Shown here: positions 50,464 to 59,345 of the stretch, in pieces | Layout of the letters: each line of letters opens with the position of its first letter | Numbering within the stretch: the stretch's first letter is position 1 | Assembly (NCBI RefSeq): GCF_009709555.1 | Contig: NZ_WJBG01000120.1 | Span: 62,001-126,000 of the forward strand | DNA: 64,000 nucleotides | Source of the DNA: Streptomyces blattellae | Lineage (GTDB): Bacteria; Actinomycetota; Actinomycetes; Streptomycetales; Streptomycetaceae | Direction of reading: 5' to 3' | The notes under the pieces: model-generated | What the model was told of the DNA's origin: nothing | Seen by the model: only the letters and a program-made list of their open reading frames with translations | Database searches by the model: none | Made by a program: the position numbers and the translations under genes

Positions 50464-51088
50464 TTTTCGTTCCTCCACATGGGAAGTCGGGGGCCCGCGT
50501 GGGGTCGGGGCCCGTGAGGCGCAGCCAGTGGCCCGAATGTCCGGATTCCGAACACGCCGTGCCCCTGACAAGCGCTGGAGGGAGTATTCGGCTGAAGGAC
50601 CGGTAGCCGCAAGGGCGCCTTTCAGCCGTCACCCTTTGAATGAACTGTGCGACTTGGCCACCCCGGCCCCGCTCGGAGCAGGGTGCGCTCCCCCAGCGCG
50701 ACGGCGACACCCAGGGCGTTCCCCGGCGGCGGAAACGGGCAGATCAGGCGGTCGGCGAAGGCGCAGGGCGGCGGCAGCGCACGGCTGAAGCCGACCGTCG
50801 TACAGCCCCCAGCGTCGGGCCCGCCCAGGCGCAACAAGCGGAAACGGAAACTCCCGCACCATCGCCGAAAACCGCCCCCGGCAAGCCAACCGCTTCGACA
50901 CACACCCAACATGCCGCCGGCACCCCGGCACCGACCAGCCCGCAACGGCGTGACCTCAATGCCCCGGAACGCCCGCCGTCCCGCGGATCCGGGGGCGGAC
51001 TCGCGTACGCCCCACGCCCCTTCGCCCACCGACACCACCAGTCAGCGCTCCCCGTACGCGCGGCGTCGGATGTGCCGTCGTCTCCCAC
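50464..51088. other. Intergenic stretch upstream of the second streptogrisin gene
   Basis: 625 bases with no recognisable gene. It contains the streptogrisin promoter region at its left end and the region downstream of the DUF5685 pseudogene at its right end. Long frames occur on both strands only because stops are rare in such G/C-rich DNA; their translations have no domains and odd composition. Confidence 0.45.
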
Positions 51089-51468
51089 TCAGCAGTCGCA
51101 GCCGCAGTCACAGCAGTCGGAGCAGTTCGCGCAGCAGTCACAGCAATCGCAGCAGTTGGAGCAGTCGCAGTTGCTGCACAGACCTTCCCGGCGCTCGCGC
51201 GACCAGGGGTCCTCGTACTCGCCGCAGCACATCTGGCACGTACAGGCCAGTCCCAGCCAGAGGGCGCAGCCGGCGAGCAGCCCACGCCGGTCGCGGCGCG
51301 GTGGCTCCGGCGGCAGCCATGGGCCGCCGGGACCGCCGGGACCGCCGGGCGGGGCGTACGGGCCCGCCATGTGCGCACACGAGACCGTGCCGAAGGCACG
51401 GTCGACGGAGCTGCGCAGCTCGTGCACGAGCAGCCGGTGCGCCAGCTTGCCGTCAGCGCTGTGCTTTC

Positions 51469-51502
51469 CCGGGGAGACCCCGGATTTCCGGGGAGACCCC
51501 GG
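51469..51502. repeat. Tandem palindromes inside the DUF5685 pseudogene
   Basis: CCGGGGAGACCCCGG occurs at 51469-51483 and again at 51488-51502, spaced by 19 bases. Each is a 6-bp inverted repeat around AGA. They lie within about 57 bases that have no counterpart in the expected protein. Confidence 0.7.
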
Positions 51503-52203
51503 ACCCCCAGGCGACCTCCCGCAGCGCGAGCCGTATCCCGCGCAGGGCGTCGTCGGCGAGCCGCCGGGCCTCGGTGAGGGAGGTCCCGGTCGCGGTGAGG
51601 GGGTTCCAAGCGCCCGCCGCGGTATCGGCCTCCCTGTCCTCCACCGCGTCCAGGAGATGCGCGAGCCGTCCGAAGAGGCGCCCGGCCTCGGCGAGCGGCT
51701 CGGCGTTGCCCGGGCCGTCCGGCGAGGACCGCGGTGTGCGCGAAGGCCGCGGCGGTGGCGGTCTCGGTCGGCTCGGTGACCGTCAGGACGGACGTGCCCG
51801 GCCCGGCAAGGGTCTCGATGCCGAGCTGCCGGTCCACGGCGTCCACGAGTACTGCGGTGTCGAAGCCGACATCGGATCCGGTACGGGCGCCCGCACGCCC
51901 CCAGCCCGCCGCGACCCGGCGTGCGGCGAGCGCGACCGGCCTGCGGGCCAGCAGCCCGTCCCCGTCGGCGACATGGTCGCGCACCTTGGCCGAGGCGAGC
52001 ACCAGCGAGACTGCGGCCGCGAGCCGGGCGCCCTCGCCGTGTGCGACGGACGCGGTGCGCATCCCGCGCAACGGGCACGGTCCCGCCGTACGCCTGCCAC
52101 CGCCGTCCCGCTCGGCCTGAGCCTCCGTCAGAACCGAGATGAGCAGCCCGTCGTAGTTGGTCCCGATGCGGGCGAACTGGCCGTGGTCCCGGCGCAGGGC
52201 GAG

Positions 52204-52240
52204 ACTGGGGGCACCTCCCAGGCCCTTAAGGCACTGCGGG
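52204..52240. repeat. Palindromic mini-element interrupting the DUF5685 gene
   Basis: The plus strand reads ACTGGGGGCACCTCCCAGGC then CCTTAAGGCACTGCGGG. CTGGG and CCCAG, and GCC TTAA GGC, give nested dyads. It separates codons 26 and 29 or so of the gene, shifts the frame and includes a TAA stop. It shares the CCCTTAAG core with 7803-7833. Confidence 0.55.
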
Positions 52241-52318
52241 ACCGCACAGATGCGCCATCCACCGGGTCTTGAGGCTTTCACCGAGCCGATGACGGCACGG
52301 CCTGACGATTCCGAACAT

Positions 52319-52629
52319 GACGATCCCCCGTGCTGCGTGCGATGTTGAGCGGCCGCATCGTACCGACCGAACATCACACCAATGAGACCGCCGCTGTTCA
52401 CCCGTACGCCCCACCGGTCACCCATACGACGCGAACAATCATATTTCACTCACAGTCAGCAGCACTGTCCGGCAAGACCCTTGGGAGACCAGGGCTCTCG
52501 ACGAATTCGCTGTGCACCAGTACCGTCACAAACCCCCCGCGCGGCGTCTATCCACTTGGCACGACGTCCGCATCATGGACGACGATAGGAAGCGGAAAGC
52601 ACAAGAGACCGCTGTGAGAGGAGGCGTCC
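52319..52629. other. Divergent promoter region for DUF5685 and sepF-like genes
   Basis: 311 bases without a coding frame. The middle (about 52430-52460) is A/T-richer (CATATTTCACTCACAGTCAG), and AGAGGAGGCG near 52617 is the ribosome-binding site of the sepF-like gene. The remainder shows nothing distinctive. Confidence 0.45.
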
Positions 52630-53067
52630 ATGGGATCGGTACGCAAGGCGAGTGCCTGGCTTGGCCTCGTCGACGACAACGATGACGAGCGTTACTACGA
52701 CGACGACTACTCCGAAGGGACCGAGCCCGGGGATGCCTGGGTCACCGACCCGCGGGTGAAGGTGGCCTCGGACGTGGCCGTGGAGAAGGGCCGCCGGATC
52801 GGCACGGTCACTCCGGACAGCTTCCGGGACGCGCGCGCCATCGGCGAGCTGTTCCGCGAGGGTGTCCCGGTCATCATGAACCTCACGGCCATGGAGCCGG
52901 CCGACGCCAAGCGCGTGGTCGACTTCGCGGCCGGCCTGATCTTCGGCCTGCGGGGTTCGATCGACCGGGTCTCCAACCGCGTGTTCCTGCTCAGCCCGGC
53001 CGACACGGAGATCGTCAGCGGGGAGCCGTCGGCACACCGCTCGGACGGTTTCTTCAACCAGAGCTGA
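52630..53067 (+). CDS. sflA: SepF-like cell-division protein (SflA type)
   Basis: 145 residues. A short N-terminus ([20 protein letters not shown]) with an acidic, Tyr-rich linker ([14 protein letters not shown]) leads to the SepF domain: [71 protein letters not shown]. SepF anchors FtsZ to the membrane and polymerises. This is not the main sepF, which lies next to ftsZ in the division cluster; no such cluster is present here. Streptomyces carry two further SepF-like proteins, and the neighbours here resemble the SflA locus as I recall it. It lacks the strongly amphipathic N-terminal helix of classic SepF. Confidence 0.85.
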   Translation: MGSVRKASAWLGLVDDNDDERYYDDDYSEGTEPGDAWVTDPRVKVASDVAVEKGRRIGTVTPDSFRDARAIGELFREGVPVIMNLTAMEPADAKRVVDFAAGLIFGLRGSIDRVSNRVFLLSPADTEIVSGEPSAHRSDGFFNQS

Positions 53068-53092
53068 GGCAGGGCCGTTCACCGGCCCTGCC
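53068..53092. terminator. Terminator after the sepF-like gene
   Basis: GGCAGGGCCG (53068-53077) pairs perfectly with CGGCCCTGCC (53083-53092), loop TTCAC. It begins one base after the TGA and also faces the end of the convergent acyl-CoA dehydrogenase gene. Confidence 0.8.
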
Positions 53093-53099
53093 CGCTCCG

Positions 53100-53137
53100 C
53101 CGGTCCTTACCGGAACGCCCGGCCCTTACCGGAACGC
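53100..53137. repeat. 19-base duplication of the acyl-CoA dehydrogenase gene end
   Basis: CCGGTCCTTACCGGAACGC (53100-53118) is followed directly by CCGGCCCTTACCGGAACGC (53119-53137), one base different. The right copy holds the stop and last codons of the dehydrogenase gene; the left copy is its duplicate beyond the stop. Confidence 0.85.
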
Positions 53138-54304
53138 GTCGAGTCCGGTGAGCGCCTTGCCCAGCACGAGCTGGTGCATCTCGACGGTGCCCTCGTAGGT
53201 GAGCACCGACTCCAGGTTCGTCGCATGCCGCATGACGGGGTACTCCAGGGAGATCCCGTTGGCCCCGAGGATCGTCCGAGCCGTACGGCAGATCTCGATC
53301 GCCTCGCGTACGTTGTTCAGTTTGCCGAAGCTGACCTGCTCGGGACGCAGGCGGCCGGCATCCATCCGCCGCCCCAGATGATGGGCGAGCAGGATCCCCT
53401 TGTGCAGTTCGACCGCCATGTCGGCGAGCTTGGCCTGGGTGAGCTGGAATCCCCCGATGGGCCGCCCGAACTGCTCCCGCGTCTTCGCGTAGTCGACAGC
53501 GGTCTCGAAACAGGACCGTGCCGCCCCCATCGCCCCCCACACGATGCCGTAGCGCGCGTGGGAGAGACAGCTGAGGGGGCCGCGCAGGCCGGTGCCGTCC
53601 GGCAGTACGGCGTCGGCGGGCAGCCGTACGTCTTCGAGGACGAGTTCGCTGGTGACGGAGGCGCGCAGCGACCACTTGTGCTTGATCTCCGGCGCGGAGA
53701 AGCCGGCGGTGTCGGTGGGGACGACGAACCCCCGGATCCCGTCGTCGGTCTGCGCCCAGACGACGGCCACACCGGCCACCGAGCCGTTGGTGATCCACAT
53801 CTTCCGCCCGTTGAGCACCCAGTCGCCGCCGTCGCGCTTGGCGTGCGTCCGCATGGAAGCGGGGTCGGAGCCGTGGTCGGGTTCGGTGAGACCGAAGCAG
53901 CCGATGACGTCGCCGGCGGCCATGAGGGGCAGCCAGCGCTGCTTCTGGTCCTCACTGCCGAACCGGTGGATGGCGTACATGGCGAGGGAGCCCTGCACGG
54001 ACACGAGGGAGCGGATGCCGGAGTCGGCGGCCTCCAGTTCCAGACAGGCCAGCCCGTACTGCACGGCGCTCGCACCGGCGCATCCGTAGCCGCTGAGCGA
54101 CATTCCCAGGGCCCCGATCCCGCCGAGTTCACGGGCCAGTTCCCTTACGTCGGGCAGCTCGCCCTTCTCGTACCAGTCCGCGACATACGGCAGGACCCGG
54201 TCGGCGGCCCACCTCCGCACGGTGTCGCGGATCGCGAGGTCCTCCGGGTCCAGCAGGTCATCGACGCCCAGGGGGTCGGCGGGATCGAACGGGGGCAACG
54301 GCAT
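53126..54304 (-). CDS. Acyl-CoA dehydrogenase, glutaryl-CoA dehydrogenase type
   Basis: 392 residues with the three-domain acyl-CoA dehydrogenase fold and FAD site. DLLDPEDLAIRDTVRRWAAD opens the helical domain; CFGLTEPDHGSDPASMRTHA and WVLNGRKMWITNGSVAGVAV form the beta domain; TREQFGRPIGGFQLTQAKLA, EICRTARTILGANGISLEYP and VLTYEGTVEMHQLVLGKALT form the C-terminal domain, with the catalytic Glu in TYEGT (about residue 370). These match GcdH-type enzymes, which oxidise and decarboxylate glutaryl-CoA to crotonyl-CoA in lysine/tryptophan breakdown. GGAGGGTG precedes the ATG. A 19-base duplication follows the stop. Confidence 0.9.
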   Translation of the reverse strand: MPLPPFDPADPLGVDDLLDPEDLAIRDTVRRWAADRVLPYVADWYEKGELPDVRELARELGGIGALGMSLSGYGCAGASAVQYGLACLELEAADSGIRSLVSVQGSLAMYAIHRFGSEDQKQRWLPLMAAGDVIGCFGLTEPDHGSDPASMRTHAKRDGGDWVLNGRKMWITNGSVAGVAVVWAQTDDGIRGFVVPTDTAGFSAPEIKHKWSLRASVTSELVLEDVRLPADAVLPDGTGLRGPLSCLSHARYGIVWGAMGAARSCFETAVDYAKTREQFGRPIGGFQLTQAKLADMAVELHKGILLAHHLGRRMDAGRLRPEQVSFGKLNNVREAIEICRTARTILGANGISLEYPVMRHATNLESVLTYEGTVEMHQLVLGKALTGLDAFR

Positions 54305-54360
54305 GGGACACCCTCCGGATAACCGACTAGCAGCGGTAGTCACCGTACCCGGGTCCCTCG

Positions 54361-55956
54361 TCACACCGAGACGCGGGACTCCGCGACTTCCCGCGGTCCG
54401 GGAAGCTCCACCGTCGCCGCCTCCTCGCACTGCATCACCCGCGGCAACCGCAGCGCCATCAACGCGCCCAGCACCAGCAGCCCCGCACTCACCAGCAGCG
54501 TCACATGCAGCCCGTGCACGAAGGAGTCCTGGGCGGCCCGGCGCAGGGCGACGCCGGCGGGGCCGCCGAGACGGTCGGCGACCTCGTACGCCTCGCCCAG
54601 CGAATGCTCCGCCGCGGCCGACGCCCGCCCCGGAACCCCCGGCACGGACGACAGTCCGGGCGCATACGCCGCGTTCATCACGCTTCCCAGCAGCGCGATC
54701 CCGATCCCCGCACCGAGCTGGTAAGACGTCTCGCCGATCGCCGCGGCGCCGCCCGCCTGTTCCTGCGGGGCCTCGCTCAGCATCGACTCGTACGCCCCGA
54801 ACAGCGTCGTCTCCAGGCCGAAGCCCAGCAGCACGAAGCCGAACAGCAGTATGCCGGGATTGTCCTCCCCGGCCACCGCCATCAGCGTCAGCACCGCGAC
54901 CGCGGTCAGCGCGAACCCGGCGCACACCATGCGCCGCGGCCCGAACCTGCGCAGCATCCGCGCCCCGGCGAGACCCGCCGCCATCGCGGCGAACGTCAGC
55001 GGCAGCAGGCGCAGGCCCGTCTCCAGCGGGGAGAGCCCCAGCACCAGCTGCAGATACTGCGCCGCGATCAGCTCCAGCCCGACCAGCGCCAGCATCGCCA
55101 GCACGATGCAGCCCACGGATGTGCTGAACGCCGGCCGGGCGAACATCCGCAGGTCGACGAGCGGATGCCTGAGCCGTCGCTGCCTCCGTACGAACAGGAC
55201 GAGCAGCCCCGCGCCCACCGCCAGCGGCAGCACGGTCATCCCGCCCATCTCCCCGCCCCCGAGTCGCTTGACGCCCAGGACGACCCCGAACAGGCCGACC
55301 GTGGCCATCAGCGCGCCGGCCACGTCCCAGGGCCCCTTGCCGTCGCCCTTCGACTCGGGCAGCAGCAGCCGTCCCACCGGCAGGCTGACCAGCATCAGCG
55401 GGATGTTGACGAGGAAGACCGAGCCCCACCAGAAGTGCTCAAGGAGGAAACCGCCGAGCAGCGGCCCGACCGCCGCGCCCACCGCGGCCACCGCGCTCCA
55501 GATGCCGATGGCGAGGGCCCGCTCACGCCGGTCGGGGAAGACCTGGCGGAGGATCGACAGGGTCGCGGGCATGATCATCGCGCCGCCGACGCCGAGCAGC
55601 GCCCGCGCGGCGATCAGCAGCTGGGCGGTGTCGGCGAGGGCCGCCATGGCCGAGGCGACGCCGAACAGGCCGTATCCGAGGAGCAGGACCCGTCTGCGGC
55701 CCACCCGGTCGCCGAGCGTGCCGAAGAGGATCAGCAGCGAGGCGCAGACGAGCGGATAGACGTCGACGATCCAGAGCAGTTCTATCGCGCCGGGCTTGAG
55801 GTCCTCGGTGACGGCGGGCACCGCCACATGCAGAACGGTCGCGTCGACGGCGACCAGGAGCAGGCTCACGCAGAGGACGACGAGGACGACCCAGCGGTTT
55901 GCACCGGCCCCGGCCGCCCGACGGCGCAGCGAAGCGGCCGTGGTCGTCCCGGACAT
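54361..55956 (-). CDS. MFS drug-resistance exporter, DHA2 (14-helix) family
   Basis: 531 residues with 14 predicted helices. Motif A is GTLGDRVGRRRVLLLGYGLF, helix 1 is WVVLVVLCVSLLLVAVDATV then LHVAVPAV, and helix 5 has the antiporter motif GVGGAMIMPATLSILRQVF followed by WSAVAAVGAAVGPLLGGFLL. These are typical of QacA/EmrB-like drug:proton antiporters. The end is a short cytoplasmic tail (EEAATVELPGPREV). The ATG at 55956 sits behind GGGAGGT. No regulator is adjacent; the next gene upstream is divergent. Substrates are unknown. Confidence 0.9.
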   Translation of the reverse strand: MSGTTTAASLRRRAAGAGANRWVVLVVLCVSLLLVAVDATVLHVAVPAVTEDLKPGAIELLWIVDVYPLVCASLLILFGTLGDRVGRRRVLLLGYGLFGVASAMAALADTAQLLIAARALLGVGGAMIMPATLSILRQVFPDRRERALAIGIWSAVAAVGAAVGPLLGGFLLEHFWWGSVFLVNIPLMLVSLPVGRLLLPESKGDGKGPWDVAGALMATVGLFGVVLGVKRLGGGEMGGMTVLPLAVGAGLLVLFVRRQRRLRHPLVDLRMFARPAFSTSVGCIVLAMLALVGLELIAAQYLQLVLGLSPLETGLRLLPLTFAAMAAGLAGARMLRRFGPRRMVCAGFALTAVAVLTLMAVAGEDNPGILLFGFVLLGFGLETTLFGAYESMLSEAPQEQAGGAAAIGETSYQLGAGIGIALLGSVMNAAYAPGLSSVPGVPGRASAAAEHSLGEAYEVADRLGGPAGVALRRAAQDSFVHGLHVTLLVSAGLLVLGALMALRLPRVMQCEEAATVELPGPREVAESRVSV

Positions 55957-56217
55957 GCACGTACCTCCCAGATGTTCCCTCGCGTTCGGCGGGCACACGG
56001 GGTGGGGATCCCCGTGACTCGGCCGGAGAGGAGCGGTGGTCTCCGGCCCGCGCAACGAAAAGCGAGTGACACGTCAATGTACGCGAGAACCCGCCGGTCC
56101 TGCGTGGCGGACCTCTCACACGTCCCGCGGAACGCGTGTGGCATACGCCACGCAGTCTCCCCTTCCTCCCCATGGCGCGGGCCGGGCCGGTTCCGCGGGC
56201 CGTCGATAATCGGACCC

Positions 56218-57432
56218 GTGACCGATCTTGCAACGCGCGTGGCACCTCCCCGCCTCAAGGGGGCGGCGGCCAAGGCCCTCCTCGGGTATGCGGCCGTCCG
56301 CGCCCTGGGCCTGCTCGCCCTGGCCCTGTGGAGTGCGGCGCGCGACAAGAGCGCGTACACCCTGCTGACCGCCCGCTGGGACTCCGTCTGGTACACGAGG
56401 GTCGCCGAGCTGGGCTACGGCTACGAGGTCCGCCTCCCGAACGGCGACATCCACTCCAACCTGGCCTTCTTCCCGCTGCTGCCCTGGCTGGAGCGGCTGC
56501 TGCACGCGACGACCCCGCTGTCGTACGCGGGCGCCGGCTTCCTCGTCGCCGTGCTGGCCTCGCTCGCCGCGGCCTGGGGAGTCTTCGCGGTAGCCGACCT
56601 TGTGTACGGCCCGCGCGCGGGGTTGTACGCGGTGCTGCTGTGGGCCGTACTGCCCGTCGGGATCGTGCAGTCGATGGCGTACAGCGAGTCACTGTTCACC
56701 GCACTCGCCGCCTGGTCGCTGTACGCCGTCCTGACCGGCCGCTGGCTCACCTCCGGCACCCTGGCCCTGCTGGCGGGGCTGACCCGGCCGGTGGGCCTGG
56801 CGGTCGTGGCGGCAGTCTGGGCGGCCGGGATCGCCACTTTCGTACGACACCGAAGCGCGGCGCCCATCGACGGCGCACGCGGCCAGGAACGCGCCCCATC
56901 TTTCGCCCCCGGCACACCGGAAAACGGCGCATCCGTGCGGCGACGCGCCCTCGCCATGCTGCTCGCGCCCCTCGGCGCCGCCGGATATGTCCTGTGGGTC
57001 GGCCACCGCACCGGCGAGGGCCCGCTCGGCTATCTCGACGTCCAGGCGGGCTGGCGCAACGGCTTCGACGGCGGCTGGGCGTTCGCCCGATTCATCGCCG
57101 CAAAGTTCACGTCGTTCCCGTCGGCCCTGGCCGGGGTCGGGCTGATCGCCGGCGTGGCCCTGGTCGTCTGGCTGTACCTCGTCTGTGTACGGCAGCGTCA
57201 GCCGCTGCCGCTGCTGGTGTACGCGGGTGTCGTCACCGCGCTGGCGCTGTGCGCGTCGAGCTACTTCGGCTCGAAGCCCCGCCTGCTCATGCCCGCCTTC
57301 CCGCTGCTGCTGCCCCTCGCCCTGGCCCTGGCCCGGCTGCGAACCACCAGGTCGGTGCTGATGCTGGGCGCCGTAGCGGTCGGCTCGGCGGTGTACGGGG
57401 CGTTCTGGCTGAACGGCTCCGGTCCGCCCTGA
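56218..57432 (+). CDS. PIG-V-like polyprenyl-sugar mannosyltransferase (GT-C)
   Basis: 404 residues, about ten membrane helices. The first outside loop carries ARWDSVWYTRVAELGYGYEV, the WDxxWY signature with the catalytic Asp found in GT-C/PIG-V enzymes that use a lipid-linked mannose donor. YSESLFTALAAWSLYAVLTG and LTRPVGLAVVAAVWAAGI follow, and FGSKPRLLMPAFPLLLPLAL is near the end. It likely adds mannose to proteins or lipids on the outer face. A hydrophilic insert (FVRHRSAAPIDGARGQERAP) lies near residue 225. The GTG at 56218 is used. It is divergent from the MFS exporter. Confidence 0.82.
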   Translation: MTDLATRVAPPRLKGAAAKALLGYAAVRALGLLALALWSAARDKSAYTLLTARWDSVWYTRVAELGYGYEVRLPNGDIHSNLAFFPLLPWLERLLHATTPLSYAGAGFLVAVLASLAAAWGVFAVADLVYGPRAGLYAVLLWAVLPVGIVQSMAYSESLFTALAAWSLYAVLTGRWLTSGTLALLAGLTRPVGLAVVAAVWAAGIATFVRHRSAAPIDGARGQERAPSFAPGTPENGASVRRRALAMLLAPLGAAGYVLWVGHRTGEGPLGYLDVQAGWRNGFDGGWAFARFIAAKFTSFPSALAGVGLIAGVALVVWLYLVCVRQRQPLPLLVYAGVVTALALCASSYFGSKPRLLMPAFPLLLPLALALARLRTTRSVLMLGAVAVGSAVYGAFWLNGSGPP

Positions 57433-57683
57433 CGGGTCACCGGCGGACCGCTGACGGCGGGTGAGCGCCCAGAGAATTCCCGGCTATCACCCGGTGAACG
57501 GATTTATAAGTGGGGCCAAAACCTGACCCCCGAACTGATCAAAGGAATTGAAGGGGAGAGACACAGGGGATTGCGGAATCCTCGGAAATAGAGCCCGTCC
57601 TGAGAGCTTTCCCACATCACATCGTCATTACAAAGGGCCAGCCTCTGCGGGTAACTCCACTCACTCCCTGTAACGTCGATCGT

Positions 57684-59255
57684 GTGCGTACCGAACCAAA
57701 GCCGAGCCGGCTCGACCGGATCTTCGCCCGGCTTGACCGTGAACCGGAGCGGCCCGTCCTAGACGTGCCCCGGATGACGCGGCACCGGGTGGTCCTTTTC
57801 GGCGCGACGCTCGCCTTCTACATCACGATCGTTCTGGCGGTCGTGACCTCCTCGTGGCTGGTCCGGTTCGACTGGCAGGCGATGCTCTTCCGGCCGTACC
57901 AGCAATGGCCGGAGATCCACGCCTTCCTGGACTACTGGGTCGTCCTCGGCCAGCGCGGACCGACCGCCGTGATGGTCGTGGCCTGGCTCGGCTGGCGCTC
58001 CTGGCGGCAGCGCACGCTGCGCCCGCTGCTGGCCTTCGGTGCGGCGCTGCTGCTGCTGAACATCACGGTGGCCGCCGTGAAGTACGGCCTGGGCCGCTCC
58101 GGTCCGCACTACGCGACCGACATCGGCTCGAACGAGATGTGGCACTGGTTCCAGGCCGGCAGCGACATATTTCCTTCGGGACACACCGCGAACGCCGTGG
58201 TGACCTGGGGCATCCTCGCCTATCTGGCCTCCACGCCAGGGACCCGGCGCTGGCTGTCGGCCCTGTCGGCCGTGGTCTCGCTCAGCGTCGGCCTGACCAC
58301 CGTGTACCTGGGTACGCACTGGCTGAGTGATGTACTGCTCGGCTGGGCCGCGGGTCTGCTGATCCTGCTGGCGCTGCCGTGGTTCGAGCCGCTGGTGGCC
58401 CGTGCCGAGGCCGAGATCTTCAGCCTCCGCGACCGCTGGCGCTCCCACCGCGCCACCCCGGCGACCGCCCCGGCCGAGGCACCGACGGCACTCAAGCCGC
58501 GCACACCCGCCCAACAGGAGCCCACGACACCCGAGCCGATCTCCACGACACCGGAGCCGGTCTCCACGACACCGGACCTCGTTTCCACGGCGCTCAAGCC
58601 GTACACGCCCGCCCAGGAAGCCCCCACGGCACCCGAGCCGGTCCCTACGACACCCGAGCCGGTCTCCACGACACCGGAGCCGGTCTCCTTGGCAACCGAA
58701 GCCGCTTCCACGGCCCTCAGACCGCGCGCATACGCGCAGGAGGAGCCCGCGCCGCCGGAGTCGGTCCCCGCAGCACCCGAGCCAGTTTCCTTGGCGACCG
58801 AAGCCATTCCCACGACGCTCAGACCGCGCGCACACGCCCAGGAAGAGCCCGGCGCGACCGAGCCGCTCCTCACCGCACCCGAGCCGGTCTCCGCGGCATC
58901 GGAGGCCGTTCGCACGGCACCCGAGCCGGTCTCCGCGGCATCGGAGGCCGTTCGCACGGCACCCGAGCCGGTTTCCTTGGGGCCCGAGCCCGTTACCACG
59001 ACGCTCACGCCGCGCACACACGTCCAGGAAGACACCGGCGCGACCGAGCCGGTCCCCACGGCGCCCGAGCCATTCTCCGCCGCGACGGCGCCCTTCACCG
59101 CGGCGCGGTCTCCCAAGGCGCCGGTCTATCTGGCGCCGGGGCCGCACACGGCCCGCTCGGACCGTACGCCGGTCACTCCGGTCGGCAGCCGCCGCCCGCC
59201 GCAGGCGGACCGCGTCGCGCGCGGCACGGCCACCTCGGGCCGCCCCTCCCCATGA
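57684..59255 (+). CDS. PAP2-family membrane phosphatase with long Pro/Glu/Thr-rich tail
   Basis: 523 residues. The PAP2 domain (about 1-245) has six helices and the three phosphatase motifs: KYGLGRSGP (about 132-140), PSGHT (about 170) and the last motif in YLGTHWLSDVLLG (about 208-220). It removes phosphate from lipid pyrophosphates such as undecaprenyl-PP or phosphatidic acid. The tail (about 246-523) is low-complexity, built from TTPEPVS, TAPEPV and LRPRAHAQEE-type repeats, with two exact 42-base DNA repeats. It is unordered and may reach through the wall. The GTG at 57684 is used. A/T-rich upstream DNA (57500-57680) probably holds the promoter. Confidence 0.88.
   Translation: MRTEPKPSRLDRIFARLDREPERPVLDVPRMTRHRVVLFGATLAFYITIVLAVVTSSWLVRFDWQAMLFRPYQQWPEIHAFLDYWVVLGQRGPTAVMVVAWLGWRSWRQRTLRPLLAFGAALLLLNITVAAVKYGLGRSGPHYATDIGSNEMWHWFQAGSDIFPSGHTANAVVTWGILAYLASTPGTRRWLSALSAVVSLSVGLTTVYLGTHWLSDVLLGWAAGLLILLALPWFEPLVARAEAEIFSLRDRWRSHRATPATAPAEAPTALKPRTPAQQEPTTPEPISTTPEPVSTTPDLVSTALKPYTPAQEAPTAPEPVPTTPEPVSTTPEPVSLATEAASTALRPRAYAQEEPAPPESVPAAPEPVSLATEAIPTTLRPRAHAQEEPGATEPLLTAPEPVSAASEAVRTAPEPVSAASEAVRTAPEPVSLGPEPVTTTLTPRTHVQEDTGATEPVPTAPEPFSAATAPFTAARSPKAPVYLAPGPHTARSDRTPVTPVGSRRPPQADRVARGTATSGRPSP
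58875..58958 (+). repeat. Exact 42-base direct repeat in the PAP2 tail
   Basis: Two identical 42-base units (58875-58916 and 58917-58958) each encode APEPVSAASEAVRT; a third begins at 58959. Being a multiple of three, it extends the tail in frame. Confidence 0.9.
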
Positions 59256-59289
59256 CGGGCGGCATGACGGGCGACTGAGCGCGCACGAC

Positions 59290-59339
59290 ACGACGGCCCT
59301 GGTTTCCGCGCATCCGACGCGAGGAGCCAGGGCCGTCGT
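59290..59339. terminator. Terminator between the convergent PAP2 and I78 genes
   Basis: ACGACGGCCCTGG (59290-59302) pairs perfectly with CCAGGGCCGTCGT (59327-59339); the loop is 24 bases and itself can fold (CCGCGCATCCGACGCGAGG). It lies between the two gene ends. Confidence 0.7.
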
Positions 59340-59345
59340 CGTCTC

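Larger units (their letters stand above)
51089..52318 (-). pseudogene. DUF5685-family protein, broken by insertions and a frameshift
   Basis: The start MFGIVRPCRHRLGESLKTRW, then MAHLCG, is intact (ATG at 52318). A 37-base palindromic insertion (52204-52240) brings a stop and a frameshift. The frame then resumes with LALRRDHGQFARIGTNYDGL up to AHTAVLAGRPG, where one extra G near 51712 shifts it again (AEPLAEAGRLFGRLAHLLDA, then LTEARRLADDALRGIRLALR). A third block of about 57 bases (51454-51510) with two palindromes breaks it before DGKLAHRLLVHELRSSVDRA. The end is the cysteine-rich tail CSNCDCSNCCDCCDCCANC. An intact gene would encode about 370 residues of unknown function, with a possible metal-binding tail. 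Confidence 0.75.

Noticed and set aside
50744..51088. Protein-coding gene on the minus strand before the second streptogrisin
   Set aside because: The frame has no ribosome-binding site, no domain, and an irregular Cys/Trp/Gly-rich composition typical of non-coding G/C-rich DNA.
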